Below are positions 14,480 to 21,485 of a stretch of 24,929 nucleotides of DNA, in pieces (within the stretch, counting starts at the first letter, position 1; every line of letters begins with the position of its first letter). The notes under the pieces are model-generated. The model ran no database searches. It had not been told where the DNA came from and saw only the letters and a list, made by a program, of their open reading frames with translations. Both the position numbers and the translations under genes were made by a program. This stretch comes from CAXQRU01 sp964226685 (GTDB lineage: Bacteria > Pseudomonadota > Gammaproteobacteria > Pseudomonadales > Cellvibrionaceae), in NCBI GenBank assembly GCA_964226685.1, contig CAXQRU010000142.1:1-24929 (forward strand), read 5' to 3'.

Positions 14480-15811
14480 CTACAGTAACCAGTGTTTTGA
14501 TAATAATTTAGGTACTTCGGGCCCCTGGGCTTTTTCAAGTAGGTTTAGCGTTTTATTGAGTAACTTTCCAGCTTGAGACTTGTCATTGGCTGAGCAATAC
14601 ACAGTAGCCGATTTTTTGTAGCTACTGAGCTGGTATTCAACTTCCTTAAGCATTAGTAGCATATCTTCAGCATCTCGATAGGCTTGGGAGATATTTTGTG
14701 ATTGAATATGCTTTAGCCACTCTTCCCGATCGGTTGTGCTAAGTCCAGATCGAATGGTGATGTCGTGGATATTGTTAGCGGTTTTTTGTATGCCTTCAAG
14801 CCCTCGGTCTTTGTGTTTGAAACCGATTTGGTAGTTGGTCTCTACAATCGTATTGACTTGGGACATGACATATAAGTGATGGTCTTGAACATAAGCGGTG
14901 AAGGCGTCTACCACCGAGCTTTTTTGTGGCTCAAGCTTAGACGGTGAAATGGCTTTGAGTAGCATCAGTGTCATGGAAACAACGCTCGACTGATAGTTGT
15001 GACTGCCCATTTGAATCACCGGCATAATATCGTTCAAGCTACGTTTAACGGGCTTAAATTTACGTTTGTAAATGGCGATAATGTTATCCAGAAGGCTAAT
15101 GAGCTGCCCAAGAGTACTCAGTTCTTTGCCAGAAGAGCCTCTCGGGTAACCAGAGCCATCTAAGTTTTCATGGTGCTCAATCACAGCTCGGCAAACGTCG
15201 CTTGGAAAATTCTCGACGCGTTTTAAAATCTGATAACCAATAATCGGGTGCGATTGCATTTGGCGCCATTCTTCAGAGGATAACGATTGCTTTTTGGCAA
15301 AAATATCGCGGTCGATATGTAACAGGCCGATATCGTGGACTAGCCCGGCCATAAATCCCTTGTGAATATTGCCAGTGCTGGCTTTTTTCATTGATAGGCA
15401 AATCATTGAAAAATAAGCAGAAAGTAGGGATTGCTCATAAACATCAGGCAGTTCTAATTTTAGAACGGTTAGCTTTTGTTGGATGATGTCGTAGTTTCCA
15501 AAGGTTTGGCAACAGTGATGCAATAAATCCTCATTACATAACTTTTCATGCAACTCACTTAAAGAGCTATCGTTTTTCGTGAGTTCAACAATATCCTTGT
15601 AGAGCGTGTCGGGGTCTACTTGGTTTTCAATAACAATTAAGTTTTCTAAAGGTCTCATCAATTTAAACTTGATGATTTTGGCACAGGTGGCCGAGTCTAA
15701 AACAGCACCAGCTTTGGTGACCAGCATCCCTTGGGAATTAACGATATCGGTGGTGGCTATAACTCGTTTTTTTGCCTGCACTTGCCTCAAATAATTCGCG
15801 TAATGATTCAT
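14480..15811 (-). CDS. HD-GYP domain protein (probable c-di-GMP phosphodiesterase)
   Basis: 443 residues from ATG 15811; an ATG at 15820 gives three more. Counting from the longer start, the HD motif is LVHDIGLLHID (160-170), a further His is 191, and HHENLDGSGYP (216-226) is the GYP signature. Asp245 probably supplies the last metal ligand. Two deviations are visible: the Lys that normally follows HDIG is Leu, and the usual AD...YDA helix is LLDNIIAIY. The phosphodiesterase is therefore probably but not certainly active. The N-terminal 130 residues are a variable region, and the C-terminal 130 residues are helical and unrecognised. It has no membrane segment, so it is a cytoplasmic regulator. 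A long hairpin lies in its upstream region. Confidence 0.88.
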   Translation of the reverse strand: MNHYANYLRQVQAKKRVIATTDIVNSQGMLVTKAGAVLDSATCAKIIKFKLMRPLENLIVIENQVDPDTLYKDIVELTKNDSSLSELHEKLCNEDLLHHCCQTFGNYDIIQQKLTVLKLELPDVYEQSLLSAYFSMICLSMKKASTGNIHKGFMAGLVHDIGLLHIDRDIFAKKQSLSSEEWRQMQSHPIIGYQILKRVENFPSDVCRAVIEHHENLDGSGYPRGSSGKELSTLGQLISLLDNIIAIYKRKFKPVKRSLNDIMPVIQMGSHNYQSSVVSMTLMLLKAISPSKLEPQKSSVVDAFTAYVQDHHLYVMSQVNTIVETNYQIGFKHKDRGLEGIQKTANNIHDITIRSGLSTTDREEWLKHIQSQNISQAYRDAEDMLLMLKEVEYQLSSYKKSATVYCSANDKSQAGKLLNKTLNLLEKAQGPEVPKLLSKHWLL

Positions 15812-15848
15812 ACCACTCATTCTTCATTTTGATGATGTCGGCAAATCC

Positions 15849-15888
15849 AACTTTCTAAGTGTAGCAGGCAATCTACACTTGGAAAGTT
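15849..15888. terminator. 16-bp inverted repeat between pfp and the HD-GYP gene
   Basis: The left arm (15849-15864, AACTTTCTAAGTGTAG) pairs with the right arm (15873-15888) over 16 positions around an 8-base loop. In plus-strand RNA the only non-Watson-Crick pair is a U-G, and five T follow. In minus-strand RNA, the direction of both flanking genes, there is one C-A mismatch and no clear U-run. It is 22 bases past the pfp stop, where a terminator or a 3' stabilising structure is expected. It could also control the HD-GYP gene. Confidence 0.55.
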
Positions 15889-15910
15889 TTTGGTTGAAAA
15901 ATGTGAAACT

Positions 15911-17173
15911 TTATGACGTGAATTGTTTTAATTTTTTGTCGACCATCACACTTTTGAGGGAGACATATTCAGGCAGGCCATCTTTGCCATAAGGCGGGTA
16001 GTCTTCACCACTAATGAGGGGGCTGAGATACTCTCTGCATTCTTTGGTAATAGCAAAGCCATCCTTACTGATGTAGTGGCGGGGCATTTTTTTCTCCACA
16101 TTGGCCACCTTCGCCAGTGGTGCTTCCTCAATAGTCCACTGATAGCGTTTCCCGGCCTTGCGAATGATGGCAGGCATGACGGCGTTTTTGCCAGCAATGG
16201 CCATTTCTACGGCCGCTTTGCCTACGGCATAAGCCTGCTCTACATCGGTTTTTGATGCAATATGGCGAGCGGCCCTTTGAAGATAGTCAGCCAAGGCCCA
16301 GTGGTATTTGTATCCAAGTTCTGTCTTGATCATATTGGCTAGCGTCGGTGCCACGCCGCCTAGTTGTTTGTGGCCAAAGGCATCGACAGTGCCTGAATCG
16401 GCCAGGAAGGTACCGTCTTTATATTGTGCCCCTTCGGAGGCCACAATCACACAAAAGCCCTGGGCTTTGACTGTTTGCTGCACGCGCTTTAAAAACTTCT
16501 CTTTATCAAAGGCAATTTCAGGGAATAAAATGATGTGAGGGGCTTCTCCCTCCTCTTGCCCGGCAAGGCCGGCGCTGGCTGCAATCCAGCCGGCGTGTCG
16601 ACCCATTACTTCCAAGATGAAAACTTTGGTTGAGGTTTCACACATTGACGCTACATCTAAAGACGCTTCTTTGGTTGAAACTGCAATGTATTTGGCCACT
16701 GAGCCAAAGCCTGGGCTGTTGTCGGTAATGGGCAGATCGTTATCAACTGTTTTGGGGACGTGGATGGCCTGAATGGGGTAGCCCATGGTTTCCGACAATT
16801 GAGAAATTTTAAGGCAAGTATCGGCCGAATCGCCACCACCGTTATAAAAGAAATAGCCAATATTATGGGCCTTAAATACCTCGATCAGGCGTTCATACTC
16901 GGCTCGGTTCTCTTTGATGCTTTTGAGCTTATAGCGGCAAGATCCAAAAGCGCCAGAAGGCGTGTGGCGCAGGCCAGCGATGGTTTTTTTGCTCTCTTTG
17001 CTGGTGTCGATCAGCTCTTCATGCAGTGCGCCCAGAATGCCATTGTGGCCAGCATAGACTTTGCCAATGTGGGTTTTATGGAGCCGGCAAGTTTCGATAA
17101 CACCACATGCCGACGCATTGATGACAGCCGTAACACCGCCAGATTGAGCGTAAAACGCATTTTTCTTAGCCAT
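15911..17173 (-). CDS. pfp: Pyrophosphate-dependent 6-phosphofructokinase
   Basis: 420 residues, longer than the 320 of ATP-type PfkA. It converts fructose 6-phosphate to the 1,6-bisphosphate reversibly, using PPi. The phosphoryl-donor loop reads NGGGDS (111-116), with Asp where ATP enzymes have Gly, and PKTVDND (140-146) has the Lys characteristic of PPi use. MGRHAGW (190-196) is the sugar-phosphate site. A GAGG ribosome site lies 6 bases before the ATG. The leader (17174-17262) contains TATAAA about 28 bases upstream as a possible -10. PPi-type enzymes of this kind are common in marine Gammaproteobacteria and methylotrophs. Confidence 0.94.
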   Translation of the reverse strand: MAKKNAFYAQSGGVTAVINASACGVIETCRLHKTHIGKVYAGHNGILGALHEELIDTSKESKKTIAGLRHTPSGAFGSCRYKLKSIKENRAEYERLIEVFKAHNIGYFFYNGGGDSADTCLKISQLSETMGYPIQAIHVPKTVDNDLPITDNSPGFGSVAKYIAVSTKEASLDVASMCETSTKVFILEVMGRHAGWIAASAGLAGQEEGEAPHIILFPEIAFDKEKFLKRVQQTVKAQGFCVIVASEGAQYKDGTFLADSGTVDAFGHKQLGGVAPTLANMIKTELGYKYHWALADYLQRAARHIASKTDVEQAYAVGKAAVEMAIAGKNAVMPAIIRKAGKRYQWTIEEAPLAKVANVEKKMPRHYISKDGFAITKECREYLSPLISGEDYPPYGKDGLPEYVSLKSVMVDKKLKQFTS

Positions 17174-17262
17174 TGCTAACCTCGGATAAATGTAAGATCT
17201 TTATAGGGTCAAATTAAAGGCGGCTATTCTAGCAGCGTTAGTGGGGTTTTTGCAGGATTGCT

Positions 17263-17553
17263 TCAGAGTTTCCCTAAATAAAAAATCAATACAACGGCGC
17301 CAGTCATTGCATAGGTTGCATAACTCAATAGCCGGGGAATGTCGTTTCGGATCAAGGTAACCCCCAGTGAGGCTGCCAGCCAGGCTGGGAATGCATAAAG
17401 GCTTGCGATGGTGACGCCAATCAAATAGTCCTCTCTTGAAGGGTCATCGGTTTGGGAAAGATACAAATAATAGTAGACGCTAATAACACCAACGAAAAAG
17501 AACCCAACAAGGGCTCCTGCGAGTGAGAGCAGTCGTCCAATTTTTGATTTCAT
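17263..17553 (-). CDS. Small three-helix membrane protein
   Basis: 96 residues with three strong hydrophobic segments: about 7-32 (LLSLAGALVGFFFVGVI), 43-67 (YLIGVTIASLYAFPAWLAA) and 73-94. A short charged loop, SQTDDPSRED, lies between the first two. No family is recognised and no catalytic residues are evident. It is encoded 62 bases after the metallo-beta-lactamase-fold gene and 90 bases before pfp on the same strand. It could belong to either unit. Confidence 0.65.
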   Translation of the reverse strand: MKSKIGRLLSLAGALVGFFFVGVISVYYYLYLSQTDDPSREDYLIGVTIASLYAFPAWLAASLGVTLIRNDIPRLLSYATYAMTGAVVLIFYLGKL

Positions 17554-17615
17554 AAATGCTTTGGCCTTCGGCTAAGTTGACCGGAGCCAAAGTGCCCCGG
17601 TCGCTTATTACAAGC

Positions 17616-18575
17616 TTAGCAGCCCTTCACGCATTTGCCTTGGCTATCAAACTCCAGTGTCATACTGCTCAATGGCACATGCACCGGTTTTTGGCTGGCT
17701 TTGATGAATTGCTCCAAACGAGTGCCGGCAATCACCTTGCCACCTTTGGTGCTAGGTTGGTTGGTATGGGAGGCGATCACTGAGTTGGGTTTGATGGCCT
17801 CATTGATGACCCAAGCCGCTTCTTTGGGGCCAGTGGTGAATGTGTCACCAATATTCATCACGACCAGTTTGGCCTGGTAGTATTCGCCAACGACTGTTTT
17901 TTGTTCAGCGGTAATGCCGGTATCGCCAGAGAGGTAGGCCACCAAGCCATTAGAGAAGGTCAGCACATAGCCCGTTGGAGGGCCGGCGTAGGCGGTCAGC
18001 CCGGCGGCATCGAGGGATTCACCAAGATTGCCACCAATCATCGAGCCTGAAATGCCATTTGAGTGCGCCGCAGGTACCGTGGTGATGGTAATGCCGCCGA
18101 CTTTCGTGGAGGCACCAAAGCGTACTAATTGAGATAGCGCCGGGTCGCCCCCTAGGGCTTTGAGTTTATTGGCAAAAAACTTTGGCATTTCACTGCCGGT
18201 AATGATTTTGGCGTTCTTAGCCAAAGCAATATTGACAGTATTGGTGTTGGGTAACACATCCACTGGAAAGGCGCTCGCTTGACACTCCTGCGTGCCTTCT
18301 TTTTCGATGTGCTTATCGCCAACATGGTCGCCGTGCATATGGGTTACTAAAATAGCGTCGATTTTGCCTAGGCGTGAGTCATCGGCTCCAGCAACCGTGC
18401 GGCCTGGGTCATAAAGCAGGCGGGTGCCGTCAGGGTCTTCTAGGATCATGGCGCGGTCAAGTTGACAAAGCTCGCCTTTTTGGCTGCCAAGGGGGGTGAC
18501 TTTGACATTGGCGCTGGCAACATGACTCCAGGCTAGAGCGGCGATAAAGAGAGTGCTTAGACTTAGCTTTAACAT
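17616..18575 (-). CDS. Secreted metallo-beta-lactamase-fold hydrolase
   Basis: 319 residues. A signal peptide (1-22, ending SHVASA) points to the periplasm. The MBL metal motif THMHGDH (78-84) is intact, with further ligands likely in AAHSNG (about 170), SGDTG and ASHTNQ. The overall pattern resembles UlaG/UPF0173-type hydrolases rather than true beta-lactamases. Cysteines at 37 and 104 and two near the C-terminus (GKCVKGC) may form disulfides. GGAG sits about 7 bases before the ATG. The natural substrate cannot be told from the sequence. Confidence 0.88.
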   Translation of the reverse strand: MLKLSLSTLFIAALAWSHVASANVKVTPLGSQKGELCQLDRAMILEDPDGTRLLYDPGRTVAGADDSRLGKIDAILVTHMHGDHVGDKHIEKEGTQECQASAFPVDVLPNTNTVNIALAKNAKIITGSEMPKFFANKLKALGGDPALSQLVRFGASTKVGGITITTVPAAHSNGISGSMIGGNLGESLDAAGLTAYAGPPTGYVLTFSNGLVAYLSGDTGITAEQKTVVGEYYQAKLVVMNIGDTFTTGPKEAAWVINEAIKPNSVIASHTNQPSTKGGKVIAGTRLEQFIKASQKPVHVPLSSMTLEFDSQGKCVKGC

Positions 18576-18838
18576 ATTATGTCTCCATTGTAGTTAGTTC
18601 TTTTACGGTTTACGTTCTAGCTGGGTTGAAAACAATTTTGACTTTTTCTTCAATTCCTTTTAGGATGATGAGATTGATGTCGTGATACCTTTGTGTTCAC
18701 AGTTTATTTGCTGATACTACATTAGCATTACTTTCAATTCTATTTCTATATACTTCTACTTCTTGCATCTTAGTCTCATTGATTAATTTTTTTGATTCTT
18801 AGGCTTTTTGTCTTTCTACAAACTTTTTATTTCTACAT
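18576..18838 (+). promoter_or_regulatory. AT-rich leader with candidate promoter for the tandem micro-genes
   Basis: A 263-base stretch without a gene, very T-rich on the plus strand. TTGACT (18638-18643) and TAGGAT (18661-18666) are separated by exactly 17 bases. That would give a leader of about 175 bases before the first micro-gene. No strong hairpin was found in it. The divergent promoter of the MBL-fold gene must also lie here but is not clear. Confidence 0.35.
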
Positions 18839-18848
18839 GGAGGTAGAT

Positions 18849-18959
18849 ATGAAGAAGCAGATCTTGCTGCACGTGTGTTTGACCCTGTTCGTGCCCTTCG
18901 GGTTTTTGTACACCGGGTACAAGCTGACCGGGTACCTGTGGCGGAAGCTGCAGGCCTGA
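18849..18959 (+). CDS. 36-residue single-helix membrane micro-protein A
   Basis: ATG 18849 to TGA 18957-18959. GGAGG lies 5 bases before the start, an excellent ribosome site. The peptide starts MKKQILLHVCLTLFVPFGF, has one membrane-length hydrophobic stretch, and ends with a basic tail (WRKLQA). It fits an inner-membrane peptide with a positive end in the cytoplasm. Codons are unusually G/C-ending compared with the neighbours. A second similar gene follows after 51 bases. I recognise no family; the strong ribosome site and the tandem arrangement are the evidence that it is expressed. Confidence 0.6.
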   Translation: MKKQILLHVCLTLFVPFGFLYTGYKLTGYLWRKLQA

Positions 18960-18963
18960 CGGC

Positions 18964-18991
18964 GGGGGGCTTTGGCCCTCCTTAATTTTAT
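18964..18991 (+). terminator. Terminator or attenuator between the two micro-genes
   Basis: A 7-bp G/C stem, arms 18964-18970 and 18975-18981 with one G-U pair and a TTTG loop, is followed by a T-rich tail (TTAATTTTA). It lies 4 bases after the first micro-gene and 20 bases before the second ribosome site. It may therefore set the ratio of the two products. Confidence 0.5.
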
Positions 18992-19010
18992 CGTTTCACA
19001 AGGAGGGTGT

Positions 19011-19115
19011 ATGAAATCATTTTTGTTCCACGTTCTCATGCTCTGGGCTCTTGGCCCAGCCTGGCTCATTTTTCTTATTATCAAAGCCCTTTTTGGCGGG
19101 CTTAATAAAGAATAG
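19011..19115 (+). CDS. 34-residue single-helix membrane micro-protein B
   Basis: ATG 19011 to TAG 19113-19115. AAGGAGG, a perfect Shine-Dalgarno, ends 4 bases before the start. The peptide begins MKSFLFHVLMLWALGPAW, is hydrophobic almost throughout, and ends in GGLNKE. Like micro-protein A it starts MK..(L/F)HV and has a central Pro, so the two may be diverged copies. A perfect hairpin follows 5 bases after the stop. No family is recognised. Confidence 0.6.
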   Translation: MKSFLFHVLMLWALGPAWLIFLIIKALFGGLNKE

Positions 19116-19120
19116 TCTCT

Positions 19121-19140
19121 GGAGACCTTTCATGGTCTCC
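19121..19140 (+). terminator. Hairpin after the tandem micro-genes
   Basis: GGAGACC (19121-19127) and GGTCTCC (19134-19140) make a perfect 7-bp stem with a 6-base loop, just after the micro-gene B stop. There is no T-run, so it is either a weak terminator or a 3' end protection structure. Confidence 0.45.
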
Positions 19141-19159
19141 TAACTATGTGATCTTTCTG

Positions 19160-19168
19160 TGATATAAC
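19160..19168 (+). promoter_or_regulatory. Candidate extended -10 promoter of the mpl operon
   Basis: TGATATAAC is an extended -10 (TG, one base, TATAAC). There is no convincing -35 at 17 bases, which extended -10 promoters can do without. The start would be near 19175, about 70 bases before the mpl ATG. Confidence 0.4.
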
Positions 19169-19244
19169 CCTTCTCTGTGCGCTTTTGGCTAGCAATATCC
19201 CCAAAACTTGATAAGCTTGCGGTTTTGTTGACTGGAAATCCCCT

Positions 19245-20606
19245 ATGCATCTGCACTTTCTCGGTATCTGTGGCACCTTTATGGGCAGTTTGGCCCAGCT
19301 TGCGGTTGAACTTGGGTATAAAGTTACCGGCTCTGATGCCAATGTGTACCCCCCAATGAGCACCCAGCTTGAGCGTGCGGGTATCGATATTATCGAAGGC
19401 TTTGATCCCGCCCAGCTAGCGCTAAAGCCCGATATGATCATTGTGGGCAATGCCATCAGCCGGGGTAACCCAGTGCTGGAAGCCATTTTGAATCAGCGCC
19501 TAGCCTACACCTCTGGCCCTCAGTGGTTGGCCGATCATGTCTTGACGGGGCGCAAAGTATTAGCGGTATCGGGTACGCATGGCAAAACCACCACCAGCAG
19601 TATGTTAGCTTGGGTATTGAGTTATGCCGGCCTTGAGCCAGGCTTTTTGATTGGAGGTGTGCCTGCGGATTTGCCAGCCTCTGCACGCCTGGGGCAGGGC
19701 GAATATTTTGTGATCGAGGCCGATGAATACGACAGCGCCTTCTGCGATAAGCGCTCTAAGTTTGTTCACTACAAGCCATATACCTTAATTATCAATAACC
19801 TAGAATATGACCATGCCGATATCTTCCCTGATTTGGCGGCCATTCAGAGGCAATTCCATCATGTGGTGCGCTTGCTACCCTCGCAAGGCTTATTGTTGAC
19901 GCCCTTTAATATGCCATCGGTAGAACAGGTGGTGAGCATGGGCTTGTATTGCCCACGGCAGACCATTGGCGATGGTGGCGATTGGTCAGCCAAGGCGATC
20001 AAAGCTGATGGCAGTGAGTTTCAAGTCTTACACAGAGGTGAGCCTTGCGGTGAGGTGAGCTGGTCACAACTCGGGCAGCACAATATTAGTAACGGCTTGG
20101 CCGCGATTGCGGCGGCGGTATCGATTGGTGTGAGTATCGAACAGGCTTGTCGGGCTTTGAATGAATTTGCTGGTGTTAAGAGGCGCTTGCAACATGTGGG
20201 TGAAGTCAATGATGTGCACGTTTACGATGATTTTGCTCATCACCCCACCGCCATTGCCACCACCTTAGATGCTATGCGTCAGCATGTCGGCTCAGCCAAT
20301 ATTATCGCCGTGATCGAACCGCGTTCGAACACCATGCGTTTGGGCGAGCATCAAGGCCAGTTGGCCAAAGCCTGTGAGCAGGCCGATAGCGTTACCTGGT
20401 TCAAGCCCGACAGCATCGACTGGGATATGACGGCGCTCATCCAATCGGATTCGGTAGCAGTAGAAAGCACCATTGAGGCTACCATTGATCGTGTGCTCAA
20501 ACAGGTGGTGCCAGGTCGTGCCAATCATATCGTCGTCATGAGCAATGGCGGCTTTGGCGGCATTCACGGAAAACTATTGGCCGCGTTAAAAGAGGTGGGC
20601 TTATGA
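19245..20606 (+). CDS. mpl: UDP-N-acetylmuramate:tripeptide ligase
   Basis: 453 residues. Mpl reattaches the recycled L-Ala-gamma-D-Glu-meso-DAP peptide to UDP-MurNAc in peptidoglycan recycling. It has the Mur ligase order: N-terminal Rossmann domain (HFLGICGTFMGSLAQLA, 4-20), ATP P-loop SGTHGKTTTSS (109-119), central EADEYDSAF motif, then the DFAHHPTAI block of the C-terminal domain. GICGTFMG is the Mpl variant of the MurC signature. Its TGA overlaps the ubiX start in ATGA. The M15 peptidase elsewhere in the window could act on the same recycled peptides, though this is only a suggestion. Confidence 0.97.
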   Translation: MHLHFLGICGTFMGSLAQLAVELGYKVTGSDANVYPPMSTQLERAGIDIIEGFDPAQLALKPDMIIVGNAISRGNPVLEAILNQRLAYTSGPQWLADHVLTGRKVLAVSGTHGKTTTSSMLAWVLSYAGLEPGFLIGGVPADLPASARLGQGEYFVIEADEYDSAFCDKRSKFVHYKPYTLIINNLEYDHADIFPDLAAIQRQFHHVVRLLPSQGLLLTPFNMPSVEQVVSMGLYCPRQTIGDGGDWSAKAIKADGSEFQVLHRGEPCGEVSWSQLGQHNISNGLAAIAAAVSIGVSIEQACRALNEFAGVKRRLQHVGEVNDVHVYDDFAHHPTAIATTLDAMRQHVGSANIIAVIEPRSNTMRLGEHQGQLAKACEQADSVTWFKPDSIDWDMTALIQSDSVAVESTIEATIDRVLKQVVPGRANHIVVMSNGGFGGIHGKLLAALKEVGL

Positions 20607-21208
20607 AATCCATTACCTTGGCGATGACCGGCGCCTCCGGTGCCCAATACGGTTTGCGCCTACTAGAGCAATTGCTGGCGGCCGATTGTAAAGTGTATCT
20701 GTTACTGTCCGATGCGGCGGTGGTCGTCATTAATACCGAAACCGATTGGCAATTGCCGGAGTCTCATGAAGAGCGGGTCGAGTTTTTTGAGCAAAAATTT
20801 GCAGAGTTGCCCGGTGAGTTGATGATGCCCACGGCTAAAGACTGGTTTTCGCCGGTAGCTTCTGGGTCGAGTAGCCCAGGTCAGATGGTGGTTTGCCCAG
20901 CCAGTGGCGGTACACTTTCAGCCATTGCCCATGGTGCCAGTAATAACTTGATTGAGCGAGCGGCCGATGTCGCTTTAAAGGAGCGCCGCCCTCTATTGCT
21001 GGTGCCCAGAGAAACCCCTTACTCGGAAATTCACTTAGAAAACATGCTCAAATTAACCCGCATGGGTGCGGTGGTTTTACCGGCAAGCCCGGGCTTTTAT
21101 TGCAACCCCCAGTCCATTGAGGATTTGGTGGATTTTATTGTGGCTCGAATTTTAGATCACCTCGGTGTTGAGCAAGCCTTGATGGATCGCTGGGGTGAAG
21201 ATGACTAA
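20603..21208 (+). CDS. ubiX: Flavin prenyltransferase UbiX
   Basis: 201 residues. UbiX joins dimethylallyl phosphate to FMN, producing the prenylated flavin cofactor of the UbiD decarboxylase in ubiquinone synthesis. The N-terminal TGASGAQYG (9-17) binds FMN phosphate. CPASGGTLSAIAHG, VPRETPYSEIHLENM and PASPGFY are conserved UbiX blocks. It overlaps mpl by 4 bases, and the SelW-like gene overlaps its end by 8 bases. mpl-ubiX neighbourhood is common in Gammaproteobacteria as far as I recall. Confidence 0.97.
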   Translation: MKSITLAMTGASGAQYGLRLLEQLLAADCKVYLLLSDAAVVVINTETDWQLPESHEERVEFFEQKFAELPGELMMPTAKDWFSPVASGSSSPGQMVVCPASGGTLSAIAHGASNNLIERAADVALKERRPLLLVPRETPYSEIHLENMLKLTRMGAVVLPASPGFYCNPQSIEDLVDFIVARILDHLGVEQALMDRWGEDD

Positions 21209-21485
21209 TCAGCTGACCATTGTTTTTTGCATGGGCTGTCGCTGGCTGTTGCGAGCGTCTTGGTTGTCTCAAGAGTGTATGACCACTTTTTATGAGCATC
21301 TTGGTGAAGTCACTCTACGCCAAGGTGAGCCGGGCGAGTTTTCCGTATGGCTCAATGGTGAATGCCTTTGGGATAGAAAGCGCGATGGCGGTTTTCCAGA
21401 GCTAGCTCCACTTAAACAACAAATCAGAGACCGCGTGGCGCCTGACCTTGGTCTTGGGCATAGCGATCGAATGGAAGGATTATGA
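21201..21485 (+). CDS. SelW/Rdx-family thioredoxin-like protein (Cys form)
   Basis: 94 residues from ATG 21201; a GTG at 21195 would add two. It belongs to the SelT/SelW/SelH family of small thioredoxin-fold proteins. The redox motif is CMGC (10-13), with Cys where selenoprotein members have selenocysteine, so it needs no selenium. The later conserved portion reads GEFSVWLNGECLWDRKRDGGFPE, with the typical GGFPE-like end of the Rdx fold. The partner is unknown. It overlaps ubiX by 8 bases and the RND gene by 4 (ATGA). Confidence 0.9.
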   Translation: MTNQLTIVFCMGCRWLLRASWLSQECMTTFYEHLGEVTLRQGEPGEFSVWLNGECLWDRKRDGGFPELAPLKQQIRDRVAPDLGLGHSDRMEGL

